Below, piece after piece: positions 45,105-54,375 of a stretch of DNA of 64,000 bases (positions are counted from its first letter, which is position 1; every line of letters starts with the position of its first letter). The notes below the pieces were generated by a model. The model did not search any database. It was given only the letters and a program-made list of their open reading frames with translations, and was not told where the DNA came from. The position numbers were made by a program, and so were the translations under genes. Source of the stretch: Thalassocella blandensis (GTDB lineage: Bacteria > Pseudomonadota > Gammaproteobacteria > Pseudomonadales > Cellvibrionaceae); contig CABFPG010000002.1 in NCBI GenBank assembly GCA_902141825.1, forward strand, positions 434,001-498,000, written 5' to 3'.

Positions 45105-45237
45105 TACATTCAATTATGACGTTTCGTGTGCTTTCTTTTATTATTATTTTCGTAGTGCTGTATTAAATAATTCGTATGTAAATTTTACTGAAGCGATGCT
45201 AAATATTATTCCATGAGATACAAAGACCAGACCAGAA

Positions 45238-45259
45238 CAGCACACAAACGTGTGTGCTG
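45238..45259 (-). terminator. Hairpin between prpB and prpC
   Basis: CAGCACACA (45238-45246) and TGTGTGCTG (45251-45259) form a perfect nine-base-pair stem with a four-base loop, extended by CAGA/TCTG after one mismatch. It lies about 40 bases beyond the prpB stop. No T-run follows, so it could be partial termination or an mRNA processing or stability element. Confidence 0.55.
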
Positions 45260-45298
45260 CTCTGAATTACTTTTTAGTTCTATCATTCGTGCATAGTT

Positions 45299-46204
45299 TT
45301 ATTCTTTTTCTTGTTGCTCAGCAAACAGTGCGTCTAACTTATCTTCGTAATCATTGTAATTAAGATAGGCATACAGCTCTTTGCGTGTTTGCATGCTGTC
45401 TATTACACCACTTTGATCACCTTTGCTAAGCAATTCCTGATAAACAAGTTCTGCAGCTTTGTTCATTGCACGCACGGCAGTAAGCGGATACAAAATCATA
45501 TCGACCCCTACACTTTGTAACGCATCTTTGGTGAATATCGGAGACTTACCAAATTCAGTCATATTGGCTAAAACTGGAACGTCTTGTCCGCTGGAAACCT
45601 TAAGTGCATTTTTGATTTTTGCATATTGCTGCAAATCTTCCATCGCCTCAGCAAATATGCCATCCGCACCGGCTTCCACAAAGGCAGCGCATCTTTCTGC
45701 AGCGGCTTCCAGACCTTCGACAGCATAGGCGTCTGTTCGCGCCATAATAAAAAAATTGTCATCCGTACGAGCGTCTACCGCGGCTTTGATACGGTCTACC
45801 ATTTCACTTTGACTGACAATGGCTTTATTGGGACGATGACCACATCGTTTTTGTGCTACCTGGTCCTCAATATGAACAGCCGCTACGTTGGCGCGAATCA
45901 TTTCTTTCACTGTTCTGGCGATATTAAACGCACCACCCCAACCAGTATCAATGTCGACCATCAGCGGTGTTTCCACTGCGGCTGTGATTCTACGTGCATC
46001 TTCCAGCACATCATTTAGCATAGTAATACCAAGATCCGGCAAACCATATGACATATTCGCGCAGGCGCCACCGGAAATATATAGCGCCTTATGGCCTATT
46101 TGACTTGCCATCATCGCGGTATACGCATTGATGGTCCCCACTATCTGTAATGGGTTATGTTGTTTAAGCGCTTCACGAAAAAGCTGGCCCGGACTGCTCT
46201 GCAT
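45299..46204 (-). CDS. prpB: 2-methylisocitrate lyase
   Basis: A 301-residue member of the isocitrate lyase/PEP mutase family that splits 2-methylisocitrate to pyruvate and succinate. I choose the ATG at 46204 because GGAG lies 7-8 bases before it; a GTG four codons earlier is possible. Family motifs are [37 protein letters not shown] with metal-binding Asp, and the catalytic-loop [15 protein letters not shown] with its essential Cys. It is first in the prp set. A LiuR-like box lies about 75 bases upstream. Confidence 0.95.
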   Translation of the reverse strand: MQSSPGQLFREALKQHNPLQIVGTINAYTAMMASQIGHKALYISGGACANMSYGLPDLGITMLNDVLEDARRITAAVETPLMVDIDTGWGGAFNIARTVKEMIRANVAAVHIEDQVAQKRCGHRPNKAIVSQSEMVDRIKAAVDARTDDNFFIMARTDAYAVEGLEAAAERCAAFVEAGADGIFAEAMEDLQQYAKIKNALKVSSGQDVPVLANMTEFGKSPIFTKDALQSVGVDMILYPLTAVRAMNKAAELVYQELLSKGDQSGVIDSMQTRKELYAYLNYNDYEDKLDALFAEQQEKE

Positions 46205-46278
46205 TGGTTGCTCCACACGAGTTAAGACAATCCTGCCAGTGTATATACTCCGTTAATTTAACTCAAACTAGACTTTGG

Positions 46279-46295
46279 TTTACATTAACGTAAAG
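46279..46295. promoter_or_regulatory. LiuR-like box upstream of prpB
   Basis: TTTACATTAACGTAAAG differs at one position from the symmetric motif TTTACGTTAACGTAAAG and closely matches the box upstream of liuR at 1356-1373. It lies 75 bases before the prpB ATG, a normal position for a promoter operator. Regulation of prpBCD by LiuR is inferred. The following bases to 46615 contain only an unconvincing 92-residue frame. Confidence 0.6.
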
Positions 46296-46615
46296 ACATA
46301 TTCTTGACTATTGAGTTGGGAAATAATAAACAGGCAATTCGAGACAATTTACACAATCTTTTAAAGTAGAAGACCTGTTCAAAATGCGTATCTTCGCGTC
46401 ATCTTCCCGCCTGAGAGATAACCTAAACCGCGCTTTAAGCAATAGCATCACCCGCCGCATTTCCAGCCAATAAAAAGATAATACTTGCCAGGGAAAATTA
46501 ACCTGTGAGCAGGTGAGGATTGCACACGACGCAGTGCGATGTAACAGGAATACTAAGGCGAATTGCCCAACCAGTAATACAACCAATATAACGCAGCGAA
46601 ACAGCTGGGGTTAAA

Positions 46616-47629
46616 CTAGTGCAGTACAGTAGCTTTATTTAAAATCACGGGGAGATCCGTGAGTTTTTTCGTTAGCATGGGAGTTTCAAGCTGAATCAAT
46701 TTAACTTCCGGACGATTAAATTTCAGCAGCACATTTTGGTAGTGTTTATTGAAATGCTTGTGATACATGCCGTTGTCGAGCGCCTTTTTCATTCCATAAG
46801 TTAATCGCTCAGCCAGCTCCGGATATTGCACTGACACCATGATATGAACCGGCCAGGGATAGAAAACAATTACATCTTCCAGCAAAGTAAAATTCATCTT
46901 TGCCAGGCCTTCATCATCATAAGTTTTTTTCGATTCCGAGATCCCCAATGAAATATAATCGAAGCGGTTATATTCCAGCATGGAGAAAAGCGCGGAAAAA
47001 CGTGGCGCTTCCAGCACATTGATTTTATTGTGCTTGTACACATCAATATCACCCCACCCCACAACCTGGCCTACGGTTTTTTCCTGAAAAGCTTTCTTGC
47101 TTGATATGCTTGAAAACTTTTCAGCATCGCGATTATTCACGATCAATTGACGGTAACCCAGCAGGTTATTAAAAATTAAATAAGGCAGCACAATGACGGC
47201 TTCTTCATCCATGTATTTATTCAGGTAGGGTGACACCATGAATTGAATATGCTTTCCCTCTTTTAAGTTTTTCATCATTCGCTTTCGCGACATGTCCCGA
47301 CCGGTCACAATGAATTCGGCTTTTCCATATTTATCCTCACTCAGATCAAAAAGCAGCTGAATCAGCTCCGTTTCATAGGCACGCCGAGCGAAACTACCAT
47401 TCCCATACCAATAGTTATACACCACCGTTTTAGAGGATGCATTGCTGGCCGTTTGCAGTGCTTCGGCGGTGAGAGTTTCGGCGGTGGGAGTTTCGGCAGC
47501 AGGAGTTTGTGCAACGGTTTTTTTTTCTAAGCGTGCATTGGCACAAGCCACAGATACTTCAAGTGTGGCTAGAAGTATCGCAGCGAGAGACATTATCAAC
47601 CTGTGGTATTTTAGAGCAGACTTTAGCAA
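46616..47629 (-). CDS. Periplasmic solute-binding-like protein, paralogue A
   Basis: Not assigned to a known transporter. Up to 337 residues, with a signal peptide (RLIMSLAAILLATLEVSVAC); a TTG at 47629 gives a basic N-region, and an ATG at 47593 is the alternative. The mature domain has the shape of a type II solute-binding protein: YNYWYGNGSFARRAYETELI, then IVLPYLIFNNLLGYRQLIV and VIVFYPWPVHIMVS. It is clearly related to the gene at 48107-49000 over its whole length. No permease or ATPase is near, so it may be a sensor or signalling binding protein. Confidence 0.68.
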   Translation of the reverse strand: MLKSALKYHRLIMSLAAILLATLEVSVACANARLEKKTVAQTPAAETPTAETLTAEALQTASNASSKTVVYNYWYGNGSFARRAYETELIQLLFDLSEDKYGKAEFIVTGRDMSRKRMMKNLKEGKHIQFMVSPYLNKYMDEEAVIVLPYLIFNNLLGYRQLIVNNRDAEKFSSISSKKAFQEKTVGQVVGWGDIDVYKHNKINVLEAPRFSALFSMLEYNRFDYISLGISESKKTYDDEGLAKMNFTLLEDVIVFYPWPVHIMVSVQYPELAERLTYGMKKALDNGMYHKHFNKHYQNVLLKFNRPEVKLIQLETPMLTKKLTDLPVILNKATVLH

Positions 47630-48106
47630 ACAAAACGCTCCGACTTCCTAATCATATGCTGGATCTTTTCGTACAAATATACTGGCACAATACGGTTACA
47701 TTAGTCAGCTACCGATCATTACGAGTCATTCATACCGGTTAGAATTCACTGCCCCACTCAGACTTATCATTTCCACAAATATGAAACTTGGAGCGGTGTG
47801 ACCTGCCACTGTTAAAACAGGGTTGACAGCGCCACGCGATAGCTAATTAAAGTATCGTACATATCGAAAGATTATCTATTTCAATTAAATTAATCCTTCC
47901 GCATTTTTATAACATTTTCATGAGTTATTGATATTTATAAGCTCAATTACGCATAAAAATCGCCAATAAGCTTATAAACGAACAACAAGTTCATTTACTG
48001 TACGCATAAACCGTCAGACTGACATCAATAAAACGCTTACAGGCATTCAGCACTATGTCAGGACAGCAGGAGGTGAAACCAGGATAGCTCGGCGTTAAAT
48101 AGCAGC
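47630..48106. other. 477-base gap between the binding-protein paralogues; no gene supported
   Basis: An AT-rich stretch without a convincing frame, terminator or repeat. The separation suggests each paralogue has its own promoter. Confidence 0.5.
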
Positions 48107-49000
48107 CTAAGGAATGATGGTGGCCTGATCCAACAGTATCGGTGGTAAGCTGGTTGTCTCATCCAATCGAGGCGTTTTAAGCTTGATGATTTTCACCTCA
48201 TCGCCGTTAAACTGTTCAATTGTCGACTTAAAATATTTATCAAACAGCGCATCATAATCGCCATTAGCGAGTGCTTTCTGCATGGCAAAATCCATTCGTT
48301 CTGCGATTTTTGGATGCGCGCGGGACACCATGATATTCACCGGCCAGGGATAAAATACAATCAATTTATCGACCATTTGCAGCCCACGCAAATAGAGTTT
48401 TTCTGATTTAAAAGTTTCACTGGCTTCATTCAAGCCCAACGGCAAATAATCAAAACGGCCAAATTGCAACATGGGGAATAAAGCTTCGAATTTACTGGCC
48501 TGGGTTACTTTCAGGCCATTATATTCGTAGACCTGGATATCGCCCCATCCGGTACCCTGCCCTGCAATCAATTGGTTAAAGCTCTTGCGATCATTTAGGG
48601 CGTTAAATTTAGCAACCTCTTCTTCCCTGACGATGAGTTGTCGATACCCCAGCATGTTTTTGGCTATCATGTATGGCAGGACGATCACAGCATCCTCATC
48701 GTTGTATCCAAACATAAAGGGCGCAGTCATTAAATGCATTTCACCACTACGCAACTTCTTAATCGCACGCTCTGTTGACATAACGCGCACAGAAGTTTTT
48801 AAGGAGACTCTGCCATATTTCTCTTCGCTCAATTTAAACAGCATTTGAATGAGTTCAGCTTCGTAACGCTGCCGTGCTTCACTGGCTGCTCCTTGCCAGT
48901 AGACGATGGTAGGAAAATCAGAAGATACTGGGTCTGCGGTGGCGAATATACTCATTCCACCCCAGTAAAGAACCCACAGGGCATTGAACAGCTTCTTCAT
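48107..49000 (-). CDS. Periplasmic solute-binding-like protein, paralogue B
   Basis: Not assigned to a known family by sight. I choose the ATG at 49000, giving a 297-residue protein with signal peptide MKKLFNALWVLYWGGMSIFA; an upstream GTG at 49090 would bury this signal behind 30 residues. Shared blocks with paralogue A are YETELI/YEAELIQMLF, EDAVIVLPYMIAKNMLGYR, GWGDIQVYEYNGLKV, FDYLPLGLNEA and LIVFYPWPVNIMVS. The two seem to come from a tandem duplication that has diverged considerably. No Shine-Dalgarno is obvious. The ligand is unknown. Confidence 0.68.
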   Translation of the reverse strand: MKKLFNALWVLYWGGMSIFATADPVSSDFPTIVYWQGAASEARQRYEAELIQMLFKLSEEKYGRVSLKTSVRVMSTERAIKKLRSGEMHLMTAPFMFGYNDEDAVIVLPYMIAKNMLGYRQLIVREEEVAKFNALNDRKSFNQLIAGQGTGWGDIQVYEYNGLKVTQASKFEALFPMLQFGRFDYLPLGLNEASETFKSEKLYLRGLQMVDKLIVFYPWPVNIMVSRAHPKIAERMDFAMQKALANGDYDALFDKYFKSTIEQFNGDEVKIIKLKTPRLDETTSLPPILLDQATIIP

Positions 49001-49518
49001 CAAACAATGGCGCATGCAAGCAGACAAAGGATTATTGCGGGGTAAATTATGCTGCAATGTGTTACCTGTGATGTATGGGGAGTTATTCACCTAAACCGCA
49101 AGCGATTTGCCTTAAGTATAGATGGATTTCCCTTGATGCAAGCAATTGAATTCAAACAAAAAAGCCAAAAAATTCAGGTTATAAAAGAGAATATCGCTAT
49201 GATCGCTCTGGCATATATTTGGAGCCATATGTCACCTGCACTGGCTTAAAGATATATCCTGTAGCAGGAAATGCTCCACTATTTACCATGAACCGGGTAT
49301 TGCAAAGCGATAAAACCTATAAGCTTATAAGCTATTGTTCGTTTGTGATTCGCATTCCAGAAGAATTCATCCGCATATCGTTTTCATCGAGATGCAGCGT
49401 ATGGTCGGGCGTAACCCTGGAGAAAATAAAAAGATTGGGCAATGAATGACAGCATCCTTGCTGTGCAGTGTGAAGTCATTTCTCACAGTAAAGCTGTCGT
49501 CCATGACTTTGTGTGTAT
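49001..49518. other. 518-base gap; no gene supported
   Basis: Several short frames occur but have no Shine-Dalgarno, family resemblance or conserved composition. Part of it will be the upstream region of paralogue B and the end of the OmpA-family transcript. Confidence 0.4.
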
Positions 49519-50958
49519 TTACATTGTTGGGATGAATACCAGATCAATTCGGCGATTCTTCTTACGGCCTGCAGCAGTTTCGTTATTGGCAATAGGCTGA
49601 GTTTCACCATAGCCTTTCGCACTGCTATGGGCACTTGGGAAATTGGGCATATTGACAGAGAAATATTCGCGAATTGCATTAGCTCTGTCGTAAGACAATG
49701 TCAGGTTGGCCGAGTCTCCACCGAATGAATCCGTGTGCCCTTCCACCACAACATCATAACCTTTGAAAATATCAAAAACCTGTTCCAGTTTTTTCAGTAA
49801 ACGAATATTGCCCGTGTTCACTTTTGAACTTCCAGGAGAAAAGCTGAGGCCAACTGCGCGGATAATAATATTATCCCCCTGCATCAACACCACGGCTTCT
49901 TCCGCATGGAACAGTCGATTAATTTTGGCGATTTTCGCCTGCTGCTCTTCCTGCTTTGCAATACGTTGAGACTGAATACCGAGACGACGCTCCAGCCCGC
50001 CATAATCTTTCTCCAACTCCGCCATTTTTAATTTCACCTGGCTTAATTCCTGCGCCTGCATCATTAACAAGTCAACTTTTCCCTTTGCTTTTTTTGTTGG
50101 CTCAGCAAAGCCCTGATCAAACTCAGCCACAATATCCATGCTTTCAGACACTTCGATAAGCGGCTTTTCCAAATCCAGAATAAGCTGCTCCAAAGTCACA
50201 TCATCTTTACGAATCTGCTTAACGTAACCCGCAAGAAAAATGGAGTGCTTGGCTTCATACAAGGACTGTTTTGCCAATGAACGAGGATAATCCGTGTCGT
50301 ATCGGTTCACGGTCAATTCATGTTCTGCTTTTTTCAATAAATCTTCTGCACGATCTAATGTAAGCGGCGCGTATTTGTATACCTTTTCTTTTTTTGCCTG
50401 GTCGATAATGTCACGCGTTTTACTTAAATAGTTGTGTTTGATTGCGATCAATTCAGCTTCACGGTATGTTTTTTCGGCCTCTTCTGCCTTTTTATTTGCC
50501 GTAGAAAGGCTGCCTGTTTCGAGAGCCTCGGCAGCATCATTAAATTGCTTTTCTGCACGCTCCCACTCTTCTGAAGCCAGGGTGTTTGCTTCTACCCCTT
50601 CAGCGTCACCACGCGCTTTAATGGCCGATTTGAATGTAATGCGCGCTAAATTAGTAGACTCAATAGCTTTATAAAAATACGTGGTCGCATTCGCCAGATC
50701 ATTTTTAATTTTTTCTACTTTTTGCTTTTTCTGGTATCGCTTTTCCGCCTTATTGTAGGCATCCATCGCCTCTTCATAACTCACTGGCGCCAACAACGGT
50801 GCTTGACTATCTTTGGCCTGTTGCATCACTTTTTCTGTATCACTAAACAACGATGTACGCAAAGCATCTGCTGCATGCACATTTACCATGGCGCTCAGCA
50901 TCATAATGATGCATAACTTCCCAAAATTTGACCAAGATACAAACACTCGGCCCGTCAT
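49519..50958 (-). CDS. OmpA-family protein with long helical N-terminal region
   Basis: I choose the ATG at 50958, with GAGGGG about 6 bases upstream, giving 479 residues; earlier ATG/GTG codons at 50970 and 50982 are possible. The signal peptide ends near VNVHAADA. Residues about 45-340 are rich in Ala, Glu and Lys and are predicted helical or coiled-coil (AYNKAEKRYQKKQKVEKIKN and similar). The C-terminal 120 residues are an OmpA-like peptidoglycan-binding domain: VVEGHTDSFGGDSANLTLSY, SYDRANAIREYF, GYGETQPIANNETAAGRKKN. It is probably a periplasmic spacer that binds peptidoglycan. Confidence 0.85.
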   Translation of the reverse strand: MTGRVFVSWSNFGKLCIIMMLSAMVNVHAADALRTSLFSDTEKVMQQAKDSQAPLLAPVSYEEAMDAYNKAEKRYQKKQKVEKIKNDLANATTYFYKAIESTNLARITFKSAIKARGDAEGVEANTLASEEWERAEKQFNDAAEALETGSLSTANKKAEEAEKTYREAELIAIKHNYLSKTRDIIDQAKKEKVYKYAPLTLDRAEDLLKKAEHELTVNRYDTDYPRSLAKQSLYEAKHSIFLAGYVKQIRKDDVTLEQLILDLEKPLIEVSESMDIVAEFDQGFAEPTKKAKGKVDLLMMQAQELSQVKLKMAELEKDYGGLERRLGIQSQRIAKQEEQQAKIAKINRLFHAEEAVVLMQGDNIIIRAVGLSFSPGSSKVNTGNIRLLKKLEQVFDIFKGYDVVVEGHTDSFGGDSANLTLSYDRANAIREYFSVNMPNFPSAHSSAKGYGETQPIANNETAAGRKKNRRIDLVFIPTM

Positions 50959-51489
50959 TAAACCCCTCATTAAAATCCTCACTTACACTCACCTCTTCTT
51001 GCAATCATTCTACTTTTTTCAGTTATAACTTTTATTTTGGTATATATCACGTTTTTTCGTGACAGTAATTTCATAAGAAATGGAGAACTGAGTCTAATTA
51101 CCAGCAGAAAATGTCGCAAGTCTTTGAGGGGTGACGTGTATTTTAAAAACTTAAGACAGGGTCGCTGTATGACGAATATACGATTTTCATCATACTTACA
51201 TTCACCTGTAAGAAATTTTTACTGACGCGACTGTACGCATCAACAGCGCTAAATGCTTTAAGAATAGCAAGTTAAGAGCGTGTTAAGAGCACGCCTGGCA
51301 AGCGGCGCACCCAGATAGTTAAGGCGCACCCTGACAGTTAAAGGCGCATCAGAACAAAAAAGACGCGTCGAGGTAACGTTTAATCTCCATCGGCAGCCAC
51401 ATCAGCACCTGTTTCTTCCAGTACAATAAATTACATTGACGTCTGTACCAGATACGTCTCTGCTGCCTGCCCTGCTTTTTTGCGGCGAT
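50959..51489. other. Gap with a short ~20-base repeat; no gene supported
   Basis: At about 51304-51350 the element GGCGCACCC-N-GA-AGTTAA is repeated two and a half times. A possible minus-strand frame around 51402-51614 overlaps the TonB receptor end and is not credible. Confidence 0.45.
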
Positions 51490-53595
51490 TTAGTAACGGA
51501 ATTCGAAATACAGACGGACAGTTCTCGGCTCCACAATGTGATAGTGCCGATCATCCACGGGGGCAGCTTCCCCTGCCAACTGAGAGGCGTAGAAATATTC
51601 CACATCGCGGTCATCGGAATCTGTCACATTCAGAGCATCCAGTGAAACGTTGAACTGATCATTGAAGGCATACCGTAATCGTAAATTCAGCAATGTGCTG
51701 CCATCCGCTTTCATCAACTGTCCCGAATCAGGGGAGATCGCCAGAGGGTAATCGCCTACGTGACGCAAACGCAGTTGTGCAGACCAGCGATCATACCAAT
51801 TAAAATTTACTCCACTGGTAAACACCTCATCAATGGCCCCAGGGATTTCCCGAGTTCCCTCCACTGCAGTATCGAACTCTGCTTGTGTTGTGGCATATTC
51901 GAAATCCAAGGTCCAGAATTCATTCACATAATAGTACGCGGTAAATTCAAACCCTTTCCGTACACTTCCTACTCCCGTATCTTCGGTGGTTCCCTCATCC
52001 CCCACAAACAACAATTCAGAGTCAATATCCAAATGCCACCAGGCCAAAGAGGCATTCAGCTTTTCAGAGGTAAACAGCCGCAATCCCCACTCATAACCCA
52101 TGGTATCGACCAGAGGATCGGCAGCATCAGAAATCTCTCCCGTATTAGGATCTTGCGTAAGTGTGACACCACGAGCATCGTTACTATGAAAGCCCTGCCC
52201 CACACTTAAATACGTTTCTGCCGCAGTATTTAGCGTATAAGCGACGGTGGCGGATGCTGTTACCAGGTCGTCGTTAACCTTGCCTCCATTCACACTCATT
52301 GTGGAGGGCTCACGCGCATCCCGTGGCGTTACGTCAAATTGATAATAGTCATAACGAAGATTCAACACGCTTCGCCATTGCTCATTCCAGTGCACGGTAT
52401 TTTCCCAAAAGGCACTGGTATTGGATTGCGTTACTTCGTCTGAGCGAGTAACTCCTGTTCGCTCTCGTTGGCTGGCATCATATAAACCAAGCTCTGAGAT
52501 ATCATCCACTCTTGCGTGCGTGCCAAAAACATTACTGATATCAAGCCCAGAAAACGTCGACTTAACGCCATAGCGCACATCCCAACCATAATATTTACGA
52601 TGGTCAACCTGCTCGAACTGATCACCATCTGTGCTGGTAAAATAGGTAAAGTTGGACCAAAGATTTAAGCCATAGTCCACGGCATATACGCTTGCGTCGA
52701 AAGTTTGATGATCACTGATTTTTTTACGCCAGCGCGCAGAGAGATTGTAGCGATGAGACTCGCCACCCAAACTCGGATCAATGGACCCATAAGGGCTGAT
52801 AATATTTTGCTCTACTGCCCGTGCAGGAATTTGATCGGCTGAATTCCACTGATTGTCATACAGCATGAGTGACAAAGAAATTAAATCGCTATGTTCAATT
52901 TGCCACTGCTGCTTCAACCAGAGGTTTATTTTTTCAACATCTTCATCTACATCGTCCCAGGGTCCAGAGTATGTTTGCGCTTCAAGTCCATATATAAATT
53001 TGCTTGTGGCTGCATCCAACTGACCGATAGCGAGTAAACGTTGATACTCATTTTCGCCAAGTGATAATTGTACTCGGTTATCGAGAAGCTGATTAGCGGA
53101 AAAGATTTGGGCCGAGCCGACACCAGAGAAATCACCTATGTCGGCGTAATAACTTCCTTTTTTATAGTTAATTTCCCCCACCAGCTCGGGGATAACAAAA
53201 TTCAAATCGGTATAACCCTGTCCATGTCCATGACTGGGCATATTCACAGGAACATAATCCACATAAGCGGCAAAATCGGTACCGTGATCTAAATTAAAGC
53301 CGCGCAAATTATACTGGTTGGCTTTCCCGCTTCCGCTGTGTTGCGTGGCAACCATACCGGGAACACTTTCCAGAATTTCACCCGTTCGCAACAAGGGACG
53401 TAAACTCAATTCAGCCTGAGAAATACTTCCCTGAGATGCAGAGTTAGCGGCGCCAATTAAATTCTGTTGGCGGCCGAACACTGTCATCTCTTCAATCGAA
53501 AATTCGTGAGCAAACGACACATCAGCCTGTAAACCACTCAAAAACAGAACGCTGCACGCACTGCATTTAACAAAGCCTTTCACTGTAGATCTCAT
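51490..53595 (-). CDS. TonB-dependent outer-membrane receptor
   Basis: I choose the ATG at 53595 (701 residues), which gives a normal signal peptide ending VSFAHE; a TTG 10 codons earlier is possible. The TonB-box-like segment IEEMTVFG follows the signal. The plug domain contains RTGEILESVPGMVATQHSGS and NLRGFNLDHGTDFAAYVDY, and an unusual His-rich loop VNMPSHGHGQGYTD. The barrel ends in YFEFRY, a typical C-terminal outer-membrane signature. It imports an unknown substrate. It lies 93 bases downstream of a small Cys-rich protein whose promoter carries a Fur box, so it is probably iron-repressed. Confidence 0.9.
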   Translation of the reverse strand: MRSTVKGFVKCSACSVLFLSGLQADVSFAHEFSIEEMTVFGRQQNLIGAANSASQGSISQAELSLRPLLRTGEILESVPGMVATQHSGSGKANQYNLRGFNLDHGTDFAAYVDYVPVNMPSHGHGQGYTDLNFVIPELVGEINYKKGSYYADIGDFSGVGSAQIFSANQLLDNRVQLSLGENEYQRLLAIGQLDAATSKFIYGLEAQTYSGPWDDVDEDVEKINLWLKQQWQIEHSDLISLSLMLYDNQWNSADQIPARAVEQNIISPYGSIDPSLGGESHRYNLSARWRKKISDHQTFDASVYAVDYGLNLWSNFTYFTSTDGDQFEQVDHRKYYGWDVRYGVKSTFSGLDISNVFGTHARVDDISELGLYDASQRERTGVTRSDEVTQSNTSAFWENTVHWNEQWRSVLNLRYDYYQFDVTPRDAREPSTMSVNGGKVNDDLVTASATVAYTLNTAAETYLSVGQGFHSNDARGVTLTQDPNTGEISDAADPLVDTMGYEWGLRLFTSEKLNASLAWWHLDIDSELLFVGDEGTTEDTGVGSVRKGFEFTAYYYVNEFWTLDFEYATTQAEFDTAVEGTREIPGAIDEVFTSGVNFNWYDRWSAQLRLRHVGDYPLAISPDSGQLMKADGSTLLNLRLRYAFNDQFNVSLDALNVTDSDDRDVEYFYASQLAGEAAPVDDRHYHIVEPRTVRLYFEFRY

Positions 53596-53688
53596 CCAGC
53601 TATCCAAAACCTGACGGTTAATCAAAAGTGCGCAATGCTAATGTCTGGCTTTGTTAAATTCCAGTTAATTTTCAATGAATGATTAACC

Positions 53689-54141
53689 TTAGTGCAAGCT
53701 GTTGGAAGCGCTGGCGAAACCGTAATTATTCATAGCTTTGGGCTTTTCCATACGTCGCTTGTTCTGGATTTTTGTTTCCATGCTTTCCAACACAGACAGA
53801 TCACACTGATCACAAGGAACGTCGCGCGTGTGAATTAATTCATTCACCGCACTTAACACCATTGAAGCATTCGTTACATTTTCTTCACACAAGTAAATTT
53901 CGCACAAAAACTCGCTGGGTTTAATGAGCTGTAAAGCACTGAAGGATTGGTTTGCTGGACATGCGAAACGCAACATGGCAATTTCCAGAGCGGCATTAAG
54001 ATAGTTTTTAGCTTCTTCCATCCGGCATTGCACAAATGCCTGCACTCCACTGTTCATGGTGGACTGCCAATGGTGGAAAGCCTGATTTTCATCGTGCTGA
54101 ATCAGCAAAACATGACTACAACAAAGATGACGTGGTTGCAT
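53689..54141 (-). CDS. Small Cys-rich protein in a Fur-controlled operon
   Basis: Not recognised. A 150-residue cytoplasmic-looking protein starting at an ATG with AGGTGA about 7 bases upstream. It has eight Cys, including a CC pair near the start (RHLCCSHVL) and a CxxC (DVPCDQCDLS), and predicted helices (NSGVQAFVQCRMEEAKNYLN). It might bind metal. It precedes the TonB receptor on the same strand, and the Fur-type box lies 50 bases before its start. Confidence 0.65.
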   Translation of the reverse strand: MQPRHLCCSHVLLIQHDENQAFHHWQSTMNSGVQAFVQCRMEEAKNYLNAALEIAMLRFACPANQSFSALQLIKPSEFLCEIYLCEENVTNASMVLSAVNELIHTRDVPCDQCDLSVLESMETKIQNKRRMEKPKAMNNYGFASASNSLH

Positions 54142-54190
54142 ATTAATTCACCTGAATCTGTTCTTATGTGTATTGTGTGTTTCAAACCAA

Positions 54191-54209
54191 AGTAATGATA
54201 ATCATTATC
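54191..54209. promoter_or_regulatory. Fur box
   Basis: The 19 bases AGTAATGATAATCATTATC match the Fur consensus GATAATGATAATCATTATC at 17 positions. It lies 50 bases upstream of the Cys-rich protein start, on the promoter side of the small operon that ends with the TonB receptor. Confidence 0.88.
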
Positions 54210-54279
54210 ATTTGCAATTGTAAAGTCGCTTATGAAGAGATCTATGAACAAACGCAAATTTAGCTGTCGGAAAGATAGG

Positions 54280-54311
54280 AATCCCCTGTCACTTTGGGGC
54301 GCCAGGGGATT
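54280..54311. terminator. Inverted repeat downstream of the ModA-like gene
   Basis: AATCCCCTG (54280-54288) and CAGGGGATT (54303-54311) form a perfect nine-base-pair stem with a 14-base loop, 65 bases beyond the modA-like stop. The T-run is poor. Confidence 0.5.
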
Positions 54312-54375
54312 ATTGGGTAGTTAGATGCCTATAAGGATTTCAGGCACAATGTGGTCTGAGCGGGATGAATGAGGC

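Noticed and set aside
46308-46586. 92-residue minus-strand frame upstream of prpB
   Set aside because: Arg- and Leu-rich without family features, no ribosome site; it lies in what should be the prpB upstream region.
51402-51614. 70-residue minus-strand frame at the end of the TonB receptor
   Set aside because: It overlaps the receptor's conserved C-terminus in another frame and is a shadow of that gene.
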